Below, piece by piece: positions 53,830 through 63,920 of a stretch of 64,000 nucleotides of DNA; within the stretch, counting starts at the first letter, position 1, and each line of letters opens with the position of its first letter. The notes below the pieces were generated by a model, which did not search any database, had not been told where the DNA came from, and was given only the letters and a program-made list of their open reading frames with translations. Position numbers and translations under genes: made by a program. Source of the stretch: Chloranthus sessilifolius (Eukaryota; Streptophyta; Magnoliopsida; Chloranthales; Chloranthaceae). The stretch covers positions 3,288,866 through 3,352,865 of the forward strand of contig CM037587.1 of NCBI GenBank assembly GCA_021018995.1. Reading direction: 5' to 3'.

Positions 53830-54629
53830 TCATGCATGTCATTTGATAATTGCCTTTAATTAGTAGAGTAGCGCTTGGATGAACCATTGCTAAAAAATGC
53901 ATTGGCCAAAAGTTCCTTAGCACTGGAAATTGGGTAAATTATTAGGTTCATCCATTGGCTCAAATATATCCGATCGCCGATCCTTTATGTTGGGCTAGAT
54001 AGTGAATTCTACAACCTCGCAACCTTGTGATGCACAGGCTTCTTTGCATTTCTAAGTCTACTCGCACTACAATAGTGCGGTTTATGATGTCTGCCGACAT
54101 GAACGGTCCGCACATTTTCTATCGAAATCTTTTGCAATTGGGTTTCGATTTTAGACTCAATACCGATTAACGATCGGTATTCGGGTTTGGTCCAAGCCCA
54201 AATGTATTAAAGCTAAATTGGGTCGGGTTAAAACTTATAAGACTTCAAGAGAGAACAAGAGGTTAGCCATCTCCATAATGTTTTGGACATATAATATCTT
54301 TAAAAAATAAATTTTACTTTGCCTTTAGTTGAGGATAGTTGTGTAAATAAACTCCATTATATTGTTGTAAATATTATAAAAAAAAAAGTTGGGTGTCATT
54401 TTAGCTAGCATTTTTAATTGTCAAGTTTTTTAATTTTTCTACATAGTTGAAAGAAGGTGTTGATGATAATGATAGTGAAATAATTTATCTTTAATTATAT
54501 TTACACAATTTTCATGAACTATATTTATAAAAATCTCTTAAAAAAGTAAAAGTTTCTTTTTAAGAGCGTTTTACTATTTTATATTTAAAAAGATAAGCCC
54601 TAAAAGTCTTAAGGAAGAAGCATAAATGG
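53830..54629. other. No gene seen
   Basis: AT-rich intergenic DNA. Nothing supported. Confidence 0.3.
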
Positions 54630-54667
54630 TGATATGCAGCATCATTTTTTTTATTATCGGTAATCAG

Positions 54668-54711
54668 CGTCTTGCTGGCTTTCAATATATATTTTGAAAG
54701 CCAGCAAGACG
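54668..54711. repeat. Perfect 18-bp inverted repeat in the LINE 3' end
   Basis: CGTCTTGCTGGCTTTCAA, 8-base loop TATATATT, exact complement. It lies about 20 bases from the A-tract end of the LINE, so it may be a recognition hairpin in the 3' untranslated region. Confidence 0.85.
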
Positions 54712-54831
54712 TTGAAAGGACAAATACAAGGACACCATAACCAAAAAAGAGGAGCAAATTACAAAAGACACGGAGAAACCTCCAAAAAAACCACAAGAGG
54801 CAGGTGCAATCCTGCAAAGATAGCACCCATC

Positions 54832-57222
54832 CTAACTCGAATCCCAGGGTGGAATTTCACCCCTAACGCCATCAGAACCTCTAGCGACCCATAGCCACAT
54901 TAGGTCTCTAATAAACCTAAGAATCATCCCCATTGGCCAACGTTTGTGCTTGACGATCCGCACATTTCTTTCAAGCCAAATACTCCAAGTAACCGCAAAG
55001 AAACCAGTCGTCCAGTAGTCCCCCAGCTGGCCTTCCAAACTGACAGAAGACCACGCCAGAAACTGCTGGTAGGGCGATGAGGGAGTAGCCCATAGCATAT
55101 CAAATGATTTCAGGATGACACTCCAAATCTTGTGGGCCACCTAATAGTGAAGGAAGAGGTGCGTCGCCGACTCTTCCTCCTGGAGACACATCGCACATAG
55201 GTTAGGCAGACTCTTCCCTCCCCGAATAAGCTGGTCAATTGTAAGAATTTTTCCTTTGAAGAGTGTTCACGCGAAGAATTTAACCTTGGGGGGGGAGGGA
55301 TGGCTTCCTTCCACAGCCCCCGCCCCTTGGAATTTGATCAATGGGCGACTCGAAAGCATCCGAAAGTACGACTTGACGCTAAAGCTGTTGTTTTTACTAA
55401 GGTCCAAACTCGATCATCCTAACGGCGAGGATTCATAAGTAACTCATAGAGAGAAGACAATAATCAAGTGTAGGAGGTCACCTCACATCTAAGGAATCAG
55501 AGTGATAACATCCCACAACCTTCCCCCTTGTGTCTCCGAGAAAAAATCAGCAATCACACCCTGAGGCTTTTTGGATATGATAAAAATGTCCGGGAAGGAA
55601 GATTTGAGAGGACCACACTCCGCCCAAGTGTCCTCCCAAAACTGAATTCGGGTACCGCTGCCCCAATTGTACCGTACCCACCTGACATAAAGATTCCAAG
55701 TTTCACAAATGCCTGTCCACCACGTTGATGCGCCTTCTGTGAATAACAACGCTAATGCCTCAATTGTCGTTTGAATGACCGTATTTTTCAGCTAACACAA
55801 CATGCCAAAGGTTGTCCCTTTCGCCGTCCAAACCTGCCCGTCAAAACCATTTTCCCAAAAGCGCAATATTTGTCCACCGCAACTTAAGGGGAGCTGGCAT
55901 GTGTCCCAGTTCACAAGATGATAGCGCTTATCTAGCCTCGATCCTTCCCATAAGAAGTTCCTTTGGATTTGCTCGAGTCGAAGAATCATGCCGATCGGGC
56001 ATTTGAACATTGACATATAGAAAATGGGAAGACTAGACATGACAAATTTCATCAGTAGAAGGCGACCCCGACTGCTGAGGAGTTTTCCTTTCCACGACGA
56101 CAACCTTTGCTCAAATCTCAGAATGATCGGATCCCTCGCCCTAGCTAATGGCTGCCTGAGCCTGAGAGGCAGGCCCAAATATTTTATCGGGAGCTTCTCC
56201 ACCGCACAATTCACCGTTTAAGCTAACTCTGCCAACAAATGATCAGTAATCCCAATTCCCGTAATTGCGGACTTGTGTAAATTAATCTGTTGGTTCAAAA
56301 TCGCCTCATATACTATTAGGATCTCCGTCAAAGACTTAAATTCCTCTACATCTGCTCTCCCGAATAGGATGGTATCATTTGCATATTAGAGCTGCGGGAT
56401 GAAGCGGCCCTGAGATCCCACCTGAATTCCGAATATGAATTGCATCTGTCTGGCACGCGCAATGAGACCAGCAAGTGCTTCCCCCACCATATTAAATAAG
56501 AAGGGGGAGAGCGGGTTGCCCTGGCGAATCCCTCTGGTGTTTTTAAGTATCCTACATGAGTTCCATTAATCAAAACAAAAAACTAAGCCGAGGAGTAATA
56601 GACCCGCATCCACCCCCTCCACTTACACTCGAACCCGAGTTTGCCTAGCATGTAGTCTAAACAGTTTCAACTTACTCTGGAATAAGCCTTCTCCATGTCC
56701 ACCTTACAAATGACAGCAGGCTGACGAGCGTGATGGGCCGAGTGAATCACCTTATGAGCCACCGCCACCAGGTCCACCAATTATCTCCCATGAACATAAG
56801 CTCCCTGGTTTATCGAAATGATCTTGTCCATTAATGGTTTGATTCTGTTGGCCATAACTTTCAAGATAATCTTGTACAAGCAGTTAAGAAGGCAAATCGG
56901 ACGAAAATCCGAGAGGTCCTCCGCCCCATCTTTCTTTGGAATGGGAGTAATAAAGGTGGATTTGAGGCTTCGCCCAATGAAGCTGTTGGCATGGAACGCG
57001 TGATGTACCTCCATGAGATAGGATTTAAGAATCGGCCAAAATTTAAGATAAAATTCCAACGTGAAGCCGTCGGGCCCCGGGGACTTGTTTTTACCGCCGA
57101 ACTTGATGGACTGCCACACCTCTGCTTCAATAAATGGCAGCTCCACATCAGCACTATCAACTTCCGAGATGGATTGAAACACCAACCCATCCAGCCCCGG
57201 CCGAGCGAGAACCTTTGCTATA
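54832..57222 (-). pseudogene. LINE ORF2 remnant: reverse transcriptase and zf-RVT
   Basis: Minus strand order: SPGPDGFTLEFYLKFW (about 57080), FITPIPKKDGAEDLSDFRPI (about 56940), CLLNCLYKIILKVMANRIKP, INQGAYVHGR (56781), VICKVDMEKAYSRV (about 56710), an active-site region reading YANDTILFGRADVEEFKSL (about 56385) in place of YADD, then LPIKYLGLPLRLRQPL (about 56190), WNLYVRWVRYNWGSGTRIQF (about 55680) and a zf-RVT segment (CAMCLQEEESATHLFLH, about 55190) ending IPPWDSS near 54834. Stops at about 56780, 56700 and 55140 and frame changes near 56550-56400 disable it. The Asp-to-Asn change hits the catalytic pair. Confidence 0.9.
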
Positions 57223-57238
57223 TGATATGCAGCATCAT

Positions 57239-57693
57239 ACAAACGGGGTTTGGTTCCACATAAAGGAAGGGTTCATCTTATAGATCACATTCAGAAATAG
57301 ATAAAAATAATTGTAAAAAATAATAAAAAGAAATAATAATAAAATGATTTGTGTCACACGATTAAAGACCTAAAATTGTTAGAAAATGAATGACAATTAT
57401 AACCCTATTTTAGCCATCCATTTTCTGATTTCTTTCAGGGCGTTAATCACATCGTAGAGATCGTGATTTTTTTTGCAACTAATCTATAGAATGGTTCCTT
57501 ACTCCACTTGACACAAACCATTTTTTATAGTATCAAGTGAAAAAAATGGTTAAGCATTGAGAGGTGCACAACTATTTATGCACACCTCTCAATGTACATA
57601 AATAAGTTAGGCATCGTGTTTCAATCATGGGTTAATACACATTGTAAACAACACCCTTTATCTAGAAATAAAAGCCTATCTAGCCTTATTTTT
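57239..57693. other. No gene; short hairpin
   Basis: An inverse pair CATTGAGAGGTG/CACCTCTCAATG lies at about 57557-57594. Nothing else supported. Confidence 0.45.
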
Positions 57694-57705
57694 CAACTCA
57701 ATATC

Positions 57706-57903
57706 CTTTTTTGATAACCTAGATTTTGGGCCTTTTAGAGCACCCGACTAATCCCAGAGGCGCATGCGCCCCAAATTAATACGTGTCAGGTCTGCATTGA
57801 ATAAATCCCTAGGGAGGTCTCAAAGGGGGGCGACTCAAACTCAAGTCTCCTGATTCCTGAGGCGAGTTCCTGGCCAACGAGTCAAATCCATTGAAGTTTT
57901 TTC
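57706..57903 (-). mobile_element. tRNA-derived SINE, family S1, with target duplication
   Basis: Minus strand: box A-like TTGGCCAGGAACTCGCCTC, box B-like CTTGAGTTTGAGTCGC, body with GGGATTAGTCGGGTGCTCTAA, short A-tail. A 12-bp target duplication CAACTCAATATC (57694-57705 and 57904-57915) flanks it. Same family as 48770-48975 and 29646-29850. Confidence 0.82.
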
Positions 57904-57915
57904 CAACTCAATATC

Positions 57916-59387
57916 ATTTGATGCAAACTTATTGCAACCATAAAGGATGAGATTCAAGAAAACAAGACATTAAACCATGATCAAACCAATGTATATTGCA
58001 TTCATTAACTCTGAAAATGACAAGGGCTTAAAGAGCACTAAGGGTAATGAAAATTTACCTTTGTGATTTGAAGAGTTACAAATCAACTGCCCTCCCCTTA
58101 CTACTCAAGAAAGGTGTCTCACAATGGTTTCACACCTCAAAAAATGGCTACAACCTGTTGCTTTGATTACATGAAAATGGTTACAAAAGATTCCTTTATT
58201 TATGTAGGCAAAATGATTTTAACTATGGTTAGGATCAATGGTTGAGATTAAAAAACATGTGGTTAGTTTAACCTAGGGTAATAAACAGATAAGCGAGTCG
58301 AATCAAATTTTAGAAATTGAAATAAATGAAGAAAATCTAATTTGGATATGCTAGGTGTTTCTCTTGACGTGTCAAGGGATATAGAGAAACATGATAAGAT
58401 CTTACTATATATAAAAGATTTGTCTCATGTAGAACTAGTTTTTGCTAGGGGTCTCAATGGGCTAGGTTGGGCCGGATTCAGGCTCGGGTTAAACTGATTG
58501 ATTATAAACGAGTTGATTATAATCTGGCATCATGGAGCTAGCCCATCAACAATCCGATTACTAGTAGGGTGCCAGGCCAACCCATTTATGGCCTTAGCCC
58601 ATACGTGGCCCATTGGGCATGAATGGACCAAATTAGATAAAACAATAACATCGGAATTTTGGATGACCACAATATGCTACTTCCAGCACCACATTCTTTC
58701 ACAAAGAAGGAAAGACATAGGGCATCAAATAAGGTAAAAGTGCAAACAACAAAGTTTTGAATGAGCTACACAGATGAGCAATTCAAGGCAATACATTTAG
58801 AACAAAAGAAGGAAACCCGACTCTTGAATTGTTCTCATTCATTCCAGTCAAATGGTCATCATATATTGATTAATTTTCAATCCAAATAGCTGTGTTCCAT
58901 GTTTGAATTTAAGACGAACTATATTTTCAACTTGGATCTTGGCACTTTCAAATTGGAGGAATAAAATGTGACCCACAGTTTGAATTATAGCACATCCTCA
59001 TTACAAGTGACGTATATAACTTAACAATTGACGCAGATCCAATTCAGGGAATCACATTCTCTTAAATTTAGGATTTTGGCACAAACAAAATGCCATAAAT
59101 AAAACTAGGATTAAATCAAATTAATCCATCAGCTAAAAAGTATTAATAAGCTATCGCAGACCATAAAATCATATATAAAAATTATGAAGTACACAAAATA
59201 AATGAACTAATTTCCATTAAGAAAGATACCCTTTGATACTTGGACGTTAAAGCAAACAAGAATTAGTTACTACGCAGGGTAATGGAACTTATCATTTGTT
59301 ACAATAGCAAAACTTGAAATCATCTTAATGAGGCTTACCTCATGAATCCTTGTTCTTATCAAACAAAGCAACGGAGTCATCATCAGC
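57916..59387. other. Intergenic, no gene seen
   Basis: 58445-58640 is a GGGCTAGG/GGCCCATTGGGC-rich repeat related to 37393-37505. The stretch just before 59388 is presumably the 3' untranslated region of the PORR gene on the minus strand. Nothing else supported. Confidence 0.4.
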
Positions 59388-60650
59388 CTATTTACCAGCG
59401 GATTCAATCTCATCATCGGAGGTATTTCCCTCATAGAACTCATTGTCACTCTGATCATCTTCATCTGATACTTGTTCCATTCGATCATCCCCTTCGGCAT
59501 TTACCAAGTCCGTTAATCCTTTACCCCGATACATAATACCCGTCCTCATCACATAATAATACTTCTCCCTAATCCTTGCGAGTGGATGCGAATTGATCAA
59601 CTTCCCTCGCTGGTACGCTTCCTTAAGCGCGACAGTTGTCGTTTTGCACTTCAAAGACAGGTAAAAAATCCCAGGATACCTAGTAAAAATCCTGGTAAAC
59701 TTGTGTGGCAAATTCAACTCTTCCCTCAAACTCCTTAGATAGTTCCTCTTAGTCTTATTATGAATTGTTAAGCTCAATAGCTCATGTAAGACCCCGACGA
59801 CCCGTTTTTCCATCAAATCGCTATCTGGGTCGATTTGGGTCGAATCATCGTAGGGCGAAATATAAGGCAGCTTCTGAAAATCCTCCATCCAAGCCTTCAC
59901 CTTCTTCATCGCCCCGTAACTCCGCGGAAAACTCATGGGAAAAGTCAAAGAATTGCCCCTCTTAAATTCCCTATAACAAGAATCACTAAAACTCCCACTA
60001 CCCACATCCCCATTCTCACTCTTCTTCTGCAAAGTGGACACAGCGAACTCGTCGCGCCACTTGGCGAGGCTCAAACACGAAACCCCATTCGGGCTTTTAA
60101 CAATTCGAAAATGGTCAGGGTAGTTACCTACAACGGTCACGAAGAAGTCATCGGGCAAACCCAAGTCCCATTTCAACGGTACGATCGAGTGGAGCGGGAT
60201 GGCGCGGCTTTTCGACATCATGAGAAGCCGGCAGACGCGTTCGATGGCGTCGGGCTCGGCGGAGCGATGGAGGGCGGTTTCTTGGTCATCAAGGAAACGG
60301 GCGGTGTCGGTAAGGCGGAAGCAAGGGAGGTTAGCGTAGCGGGGGTCGGGGAACTCGTGGAAGAGGGTCGGGTAGCGGCGGAGGAAGCGGAGAACAGGGA
60401 CGGTGAGGCCAAGGAGTTTTTGGTAGGGAGAGAGGGTTTTGGAGGAGAGGTGGTGGGTGGGGCTGCGTTTGATGGCGTCTTTGAGGAGGCAAGCGGCTTT
60501 GAGGTCGGTTTCGGTGTCGATTATGTGGTCGAGGGACCTGTTTTTTACCCATTTGAGGCGGACTTTGACCAGGGTTCTGGTTTGGGTGTAAGAAAATGGG
60601 GTGGGGTGGTGGTGGAGAAGGGAGAAGAGGAGGGCGTTTTCGAGACCCAT
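59388..60650 (-). CDS. PORR-domain organellar RNA-binding protein (WTF-like)
   Basis: An intact single-exon ORF of 420 residues. The N-terminus (MGLENALLFSLLHHHPTPFS) is hydrophobic, serine- and histidine-rich and nearly free of acidic residues, consistent with an organelle targeting peptide. The plant organelle RNA recognition (PORR) domain follows from about residue 30: VKVRLKWVKNRSLDHIIDTE, then VPVLRFLRRYPTLFHEF, FRLTDTARFLDDQE, LLMMSKSRAIPLHSIVPLKW, LGLPDDFFVTVVGNYPDHFR, SLAKWRDEFAVS, SFPRSYGAMKKVKAWMEDFQ, and near residue 335 LNLPHKFTRIFTRYPGIFYL. The C-terminus is acidic (about residues 385-415). PORR proteins bind and help splice group II introns in chloroplasts or mitochondria; which organelle and intron cannot be told here. 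Most family members are single-exon and of similar length. The ATG at 60650 is the first in frame. ORFs on the opposite strand are shadows. Confidence 0.93.
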   Translation of the reverse strand: MGLENALLFSLLHHHPTPFSYTQTRTLVKVRLKWVKNRSLDHIIDTETDLKAACLLKDAIKRSPTHHLSSKTLSPYQKLLGLTVPVLRFLRRYPTLFHEFPDPRYANLPCFRLTDTARFLDDQETALHRSAEPDAIERVCRLLMMSKSRAIPLHSIVPLKWDLGLPDDFFVTVVGNYPDHFRIVKSPNGVSCLSLAKWRDEFAVSTLQKKSENGDVGSGSFSDSCYREFKRGNSLTFPMSFPRSYGAMKKVKAWMEDFQKLPYISPYDDSTQIDPDSDLMEKRVVGVLHELLSLTIHNKTKRNYLRSLREELNLPHKFTRIFTRYPGIFYLSLKCKTTTVALKEAYQRGKLINSHPLARIREKYYYVMRTGIMYRGKGLTDLVNAEGDDRMEQVSDEDDQSDNEFYEGNTSDDEIESAGK

Positions 60651-60764
60651 CTCCCCACATGAGGTTTTGGTTGAAATTAGGATAGGAATAAATATTAAGT
60701 GGAGTGAAATGAGTAAAAGTGGGCAATTTACCTACTAGAGTCCAAAATTTGATTTTTATCAAAT

Positions 60765-60865
60765 AAGGGAAGGGTGGGGTGGGGTGGAGGGAGGAGGAGA
60801 GAAGGCTATTTTGGAGACCCATCTCCCCATTTGAAGTTTTGATTGAAATTAGGTATGGGAGGAGG
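60765..60865 (-). pseudogene. Duplicate of the PORR gene 5' end
   Basis: This stretch repeats the start-codon region of the PORR gene (60583-60685) about 185 bp upstream: minus strand ATGGGTCTCCAAAATAGCC versus ATGGGTCTCGAAAACGCC, with matching leader (CAATTTCAATCAAAACTTC-like). The duplicate ATG at 60822 opens a frame (MGLQNSLLSSSLHPTPPF) that leaves homology after about 20 codons. It could supply an upstream start or ORF to the gene. Confidence 0.75.
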
Positions 60866-61285
60866 AAAGAGAATAGTTTTAAGGACTGCCATCTCTTTCT
60901 TTTCCATAGCTTGTAAGGGAAATTAGCTCTTCATGGATCAGATACTAAGAAGCGAAGATCCCTGAAAAGAGTACAAGTGGTCAATCTCCATGGTAGCATG
61001 GGTCTAAATATACATTTTGATTTTTACTGAATAGGGTCATTTGTTTCTCTTATATCTCAAAATGGGTACTTCTATTCGCCCTCACCTCTTTATTGAAAAC
61101 GCCAACTTAATGATGTCTGGTAGGCACTAGCGAGCTCTTTCATTAAGTGGGTGCGTTTACTAAAGTTATGTAAACCTTTACATCCTTAGTTTTAAGAAAC
61201 GTTGGTCACTTTTTGAGACAATCGGTCTCCGATACTTCTCAGGATTAATTTATACAGTTTACACCTTACATTTGAAAGTTTTGGA

Positions 61286-62826
61286 GCGTAATCGCTCGGT
61301 TTTGCAGACTGATGGGTGGGTTTCCAAAATAGACCTATCGGTCTGCTTTGGAGACCCATCAGTCTCTAAAACTGACCTATTGGTCTACTTACCCAATCAA
61401 TATCATCTTTCAAGAGATGAAATGGTAAACCCTATACCCTTACTAAGGCGAAAAAAGAAATGTCATACGCTAGATTGATTACTCGTATGGTCGAACAGTA
61501 TAACGTCATACGGGAGGCGTATATTATGGCACTTGGAGAGCCGAGAAGGAACAATAACATAAAAGCTTTTCAACTTAAGAATTGGACCAAAAGTTATAAC
61601 CTTTTGGTGAAGAAGTTGCTTGAAGAGGGGGATGTTCCACCAGTCCAGGCCGGAGCCGAGCCTGATGAGCGAGCTCCAGATGTGGGGAAGGCACAACCTG
61701 ATCTCCCACCTCAGCCTGATGTACCTGCTAGACCGGCCCCCATTCCTCCACGCGCTAGCACCTCGCGACGTTCTAAGCCTTCCACCACTACCCTAGAAAG
61801 TGTGCTCGCGGCGTTCAACGAAGGCAACAAACGAGTTCATGAGCGACTCGACGAGAAGCAGGAGTTCCATCGTCAGGTTCGTTGACGATTGGATTTTTAT
61901 GAGGGGATGCTCACTCTATTGATGCAGCACGCATACTCAACCACCGCTACCCCCATGATCGGTCATGCTCGCCTGCATGCGGTGGATCCTCGAGACTACA
62001 GCGCTGAGTCATCCAGACCCAGTAGACCAGCAGTACCTACGGAGCCTGGATCATTATCTGCTTCACCCAAAAGTGACCACTATATCTTTTATGTTATTTT
62101 TATAATTATATACATATATAATTCTCTTTCCATATTTAACTTTTGCTTTGCATGCACAACTGGTTCCTGCATGAATTTCATTTTGACTGCTTGTACCTAC
62201 TATGTTTGTTATCTGTTTTGCATGCTCTGTACTATGGTTATCCTGTATGCTTTACATCTGCCCTGTACTCTGTTTCTGTCTGATAGTTGTGTGTGTGGTT
62301 GTTTGAGTCACGGTGGAGTGTTCTTAGAATTAAGTTATACGTTTTACCCTTCACATCCTAAAGTTTTGGATCATGATCGGTCTATTTTGGAGCCTGGTCG
62401 GTCCCCAAAATAGACCAATCAATCTCAATTTCAGGACTGATCGGTCAAAACAAAGACCAATCGGTCTCTGTCGAAGAACGATCTCAATTTCTCAAATAGA
62501 CGGATCGTTCTACAAACGGGCTCATTGGTCTACACATTCAATCAGTATCATCTTTCTAGAGAAGTAAAGGATAAGCCCTACACCCTTAACTCTGAGAAAC
62601 ATCTGTCACTCTTTGAGATAATCTGTCATGGATCTTTCTCGGGATTAAGGTATATGATTTATTCTCTACATCCTAAAAGTTTTGAAGCTTGATTGGGTTG
62701 TTTTGGAGACTAGTCAGTCTCCAAAACGTTCCCACCGGTCCTTATTTTGAGGTCGTTCAGTCTCAAAATGAAGACCGGTTGATCTGTTTTTTAGACCGAT
62801 CAATCTCCAAACAAGCCGATCATTCT
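61286..62826. repeat. Palindrome arrays GACCNATCGGTC in element D
   Basis: Imperfect copies of GACC(T/A)ATCGGTC start at 61332, 61353, 61374; 62413, 62435, 62455; and 62708, ~62729, ~62751, 62773, 62794, ~62815. Spacing is 20-22 bp in all three clusters. The palindrome is more diverged than in LTRs A-C. Confidence 0.8.
61460..62092 (+). pseudogene. ORF of element D, coiled-coil HERLD protein
   Basis: One reading frame with a single in-frame TGA at 61886-61888. Residues 1-55 read MSYARLITRMVEQYNVIREA...NNNIKAFQLKNWTKSYNLLV. A proline-rich linker follows (PDLPPQPDVPARPAPIPPRA), then FNEGNKRVHERLDEKQEFHR, the stop, and RLDFYEGMLTLLMQHAYSTT, ATPMIGHARLH. The last part matches the element B ORF (23820-24410), where the stop position is arginine, so a single CGA-to-TGA change is likely. 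LITRMVEQ recalls the plant transposon-protein ORFs found in some LTR elements; that assignment is tentative. After about 62060 the sequence is T-rich and probably non-coding. Confidence 0.6.
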
Positions 62827-62955
62827 ACAAAATATATCCAATTTAATGTGTCAACGAACAGAAAGACTACGAAATAGAGTGGGTCATACTGACAGCAACT
62901 TACAAGGGACTAGTAGGTAGCATGTGATATGCACATAAGGAGACAGAGAGATTTA

Positions 62956-63177
62956 GGGTATGTCTGATTGCTTTTTGAAGCCTGTCACACAATTATAATT
63001 GGAACGTTGATCGCGAGCGGTCGTTTGGTAGAGCAAAAGGTAAACTTGTTTTTATGCTTTTTAGCTTACGGTTACAGAAAATTGAATGTGACGAGCGACC
63101 CTTGCATCCGCTCGTCGTTACATGTCGTCACAGTTGACGAAGAGTGCCCTTAAGCGCGCCTCCAATCAAACATGTCC
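62956..63177. mobile_element. PIF/Harbinger-like MITE
   Basis: A 222-bp element with ends GGGTATGTCTGATTGCTTTT and CCAATCAAACATGTCC (inverse GG(A/T)(C/A)ATGT(T/C)TGATTG), flanked by TTA on both sides (62953-62955, 63178-63180). The interior has inverse GATCGCGAGCGGTCG/CATCCGCTCGTCG blocks. Confidence 0.72.
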
Positions 63178-63519
63178 TTAAGGAGCTAAAACAGAGGCGT
63201 AATTAAAGTTTGATTATTTGTTTTAAAGAATATTTAATGATGGATAATTTTATTTACACCCATAGATTCTTAATTCACAACTATAATTGCAAATAAGGAC
63301 ATCCTTCGATTTTTGTATGAGATTTCTAAAAATGCTAACAAACCATAATTTAATATAAGGTGGTATGAAAAATCTAATATTTTGGTCCCTTCCGTCTCAA
63401 TTCCGGCCATCGAGCTTTATAAAAGTAAAGATACTTGATGGGTAAATTCGAAAAGAGAGTAAACATTTAAATTTTTATTTGCATGTGAAAGTTTAAGGGT
63501 GCCTCTATTAGTGCTTACG
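63178..63519. other. No gene seen
   Basis: Nothing supported. Confidence 0.3.
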
Positions 63520-63920
63520 TTTGCAACCCCTTCAAAATCATTGATTGCTTCAGATTAGATGATGGAGATTGTATTTCACCGTGATCTTTCATACAAAGAA
63601 TCTTGAGAACATGTCGCACCTATCAGATGGTCAATTTTTTATACCACATGTCACAAATCCCAAAAAATACCCCTTGAATCTTATGGCACACATCACACTC
63701 AAACGTAATTTTAGAGGCATTTTTAGGGAATATGTAACATGTGACATAAAAAACGTAATGTTTGATAGGTTTGGCGTGATCTCAAGATCCATCGTGTGGA
63801 AGATTAGGGTGAAAGACAATCTTCATCATCTGATCCAAAAGCAATCAACGATTTTGAAGGTGTTTCCGATGTGGGCGCTTTCAGAGATTGCATGGACGCG
63901 AATAGAAGTACCCAAATTTT
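63520..63920. mobile_element. Foldback element 'CATCTGATTCAAAG', copy
   Basis: Left blocks GATTGCTTCAGATTAGATGA, CTTTCATACAAAGAATCTTGA and right blocks ATCTCAAGATCCATCGTGTG, CATCATCTGATCCAAAAGCA are inverse. The arms are about 190 bp and meet near 63715. The ORFs on both strands are artefacts of the fold. Confidence 0.72.

Larger units (their letters stand above)
54646..57222 (-). mobile_element. 5'-truncated L1-type LINE with target duplication
   Basis: A 2577-bp minus-strand insertion flanked by a perfect 16-bp target duplication TGATATGCAGCATCAT (54630-54645 and 57223-57238), ending in a short A-tract (T-run 54646-54653 on the plus strand). Only the 3' part of ORF2 is present: reverse transcriptase, its C-terminal domain and zf-RVT. 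The truncation lies just upstream of the reverse-transcriptase core, as is typical of target-primed reverse transcription. Confidence 0.92.
61150..62880 (+). mobile_element. Element D: relative of element B
   Basis: Three diverged, roughly 300-bp units share TTAATT/TAAG-TATAC, CACCTTACAT/CACATCCTAA, AAGTTTTGGA and a palindrome array; they start near 61200, 62325 and 62640. An ORF block (61440-62320) lies between the first and second. The ORF is homologous to that of element B, and the array has the same ~21-bp spacing as LTRs A-C. No LTR ends, primer site or target duplication were identified, so the boundaries are approximate. Confidence 0.55.

Noticed and set aside
59835..60662. 275-codon plus-strand ORF
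   Set aside because: It is the antisense shadow of the PORR gene; the minus-strand frame carries all PORR-domain motifs.
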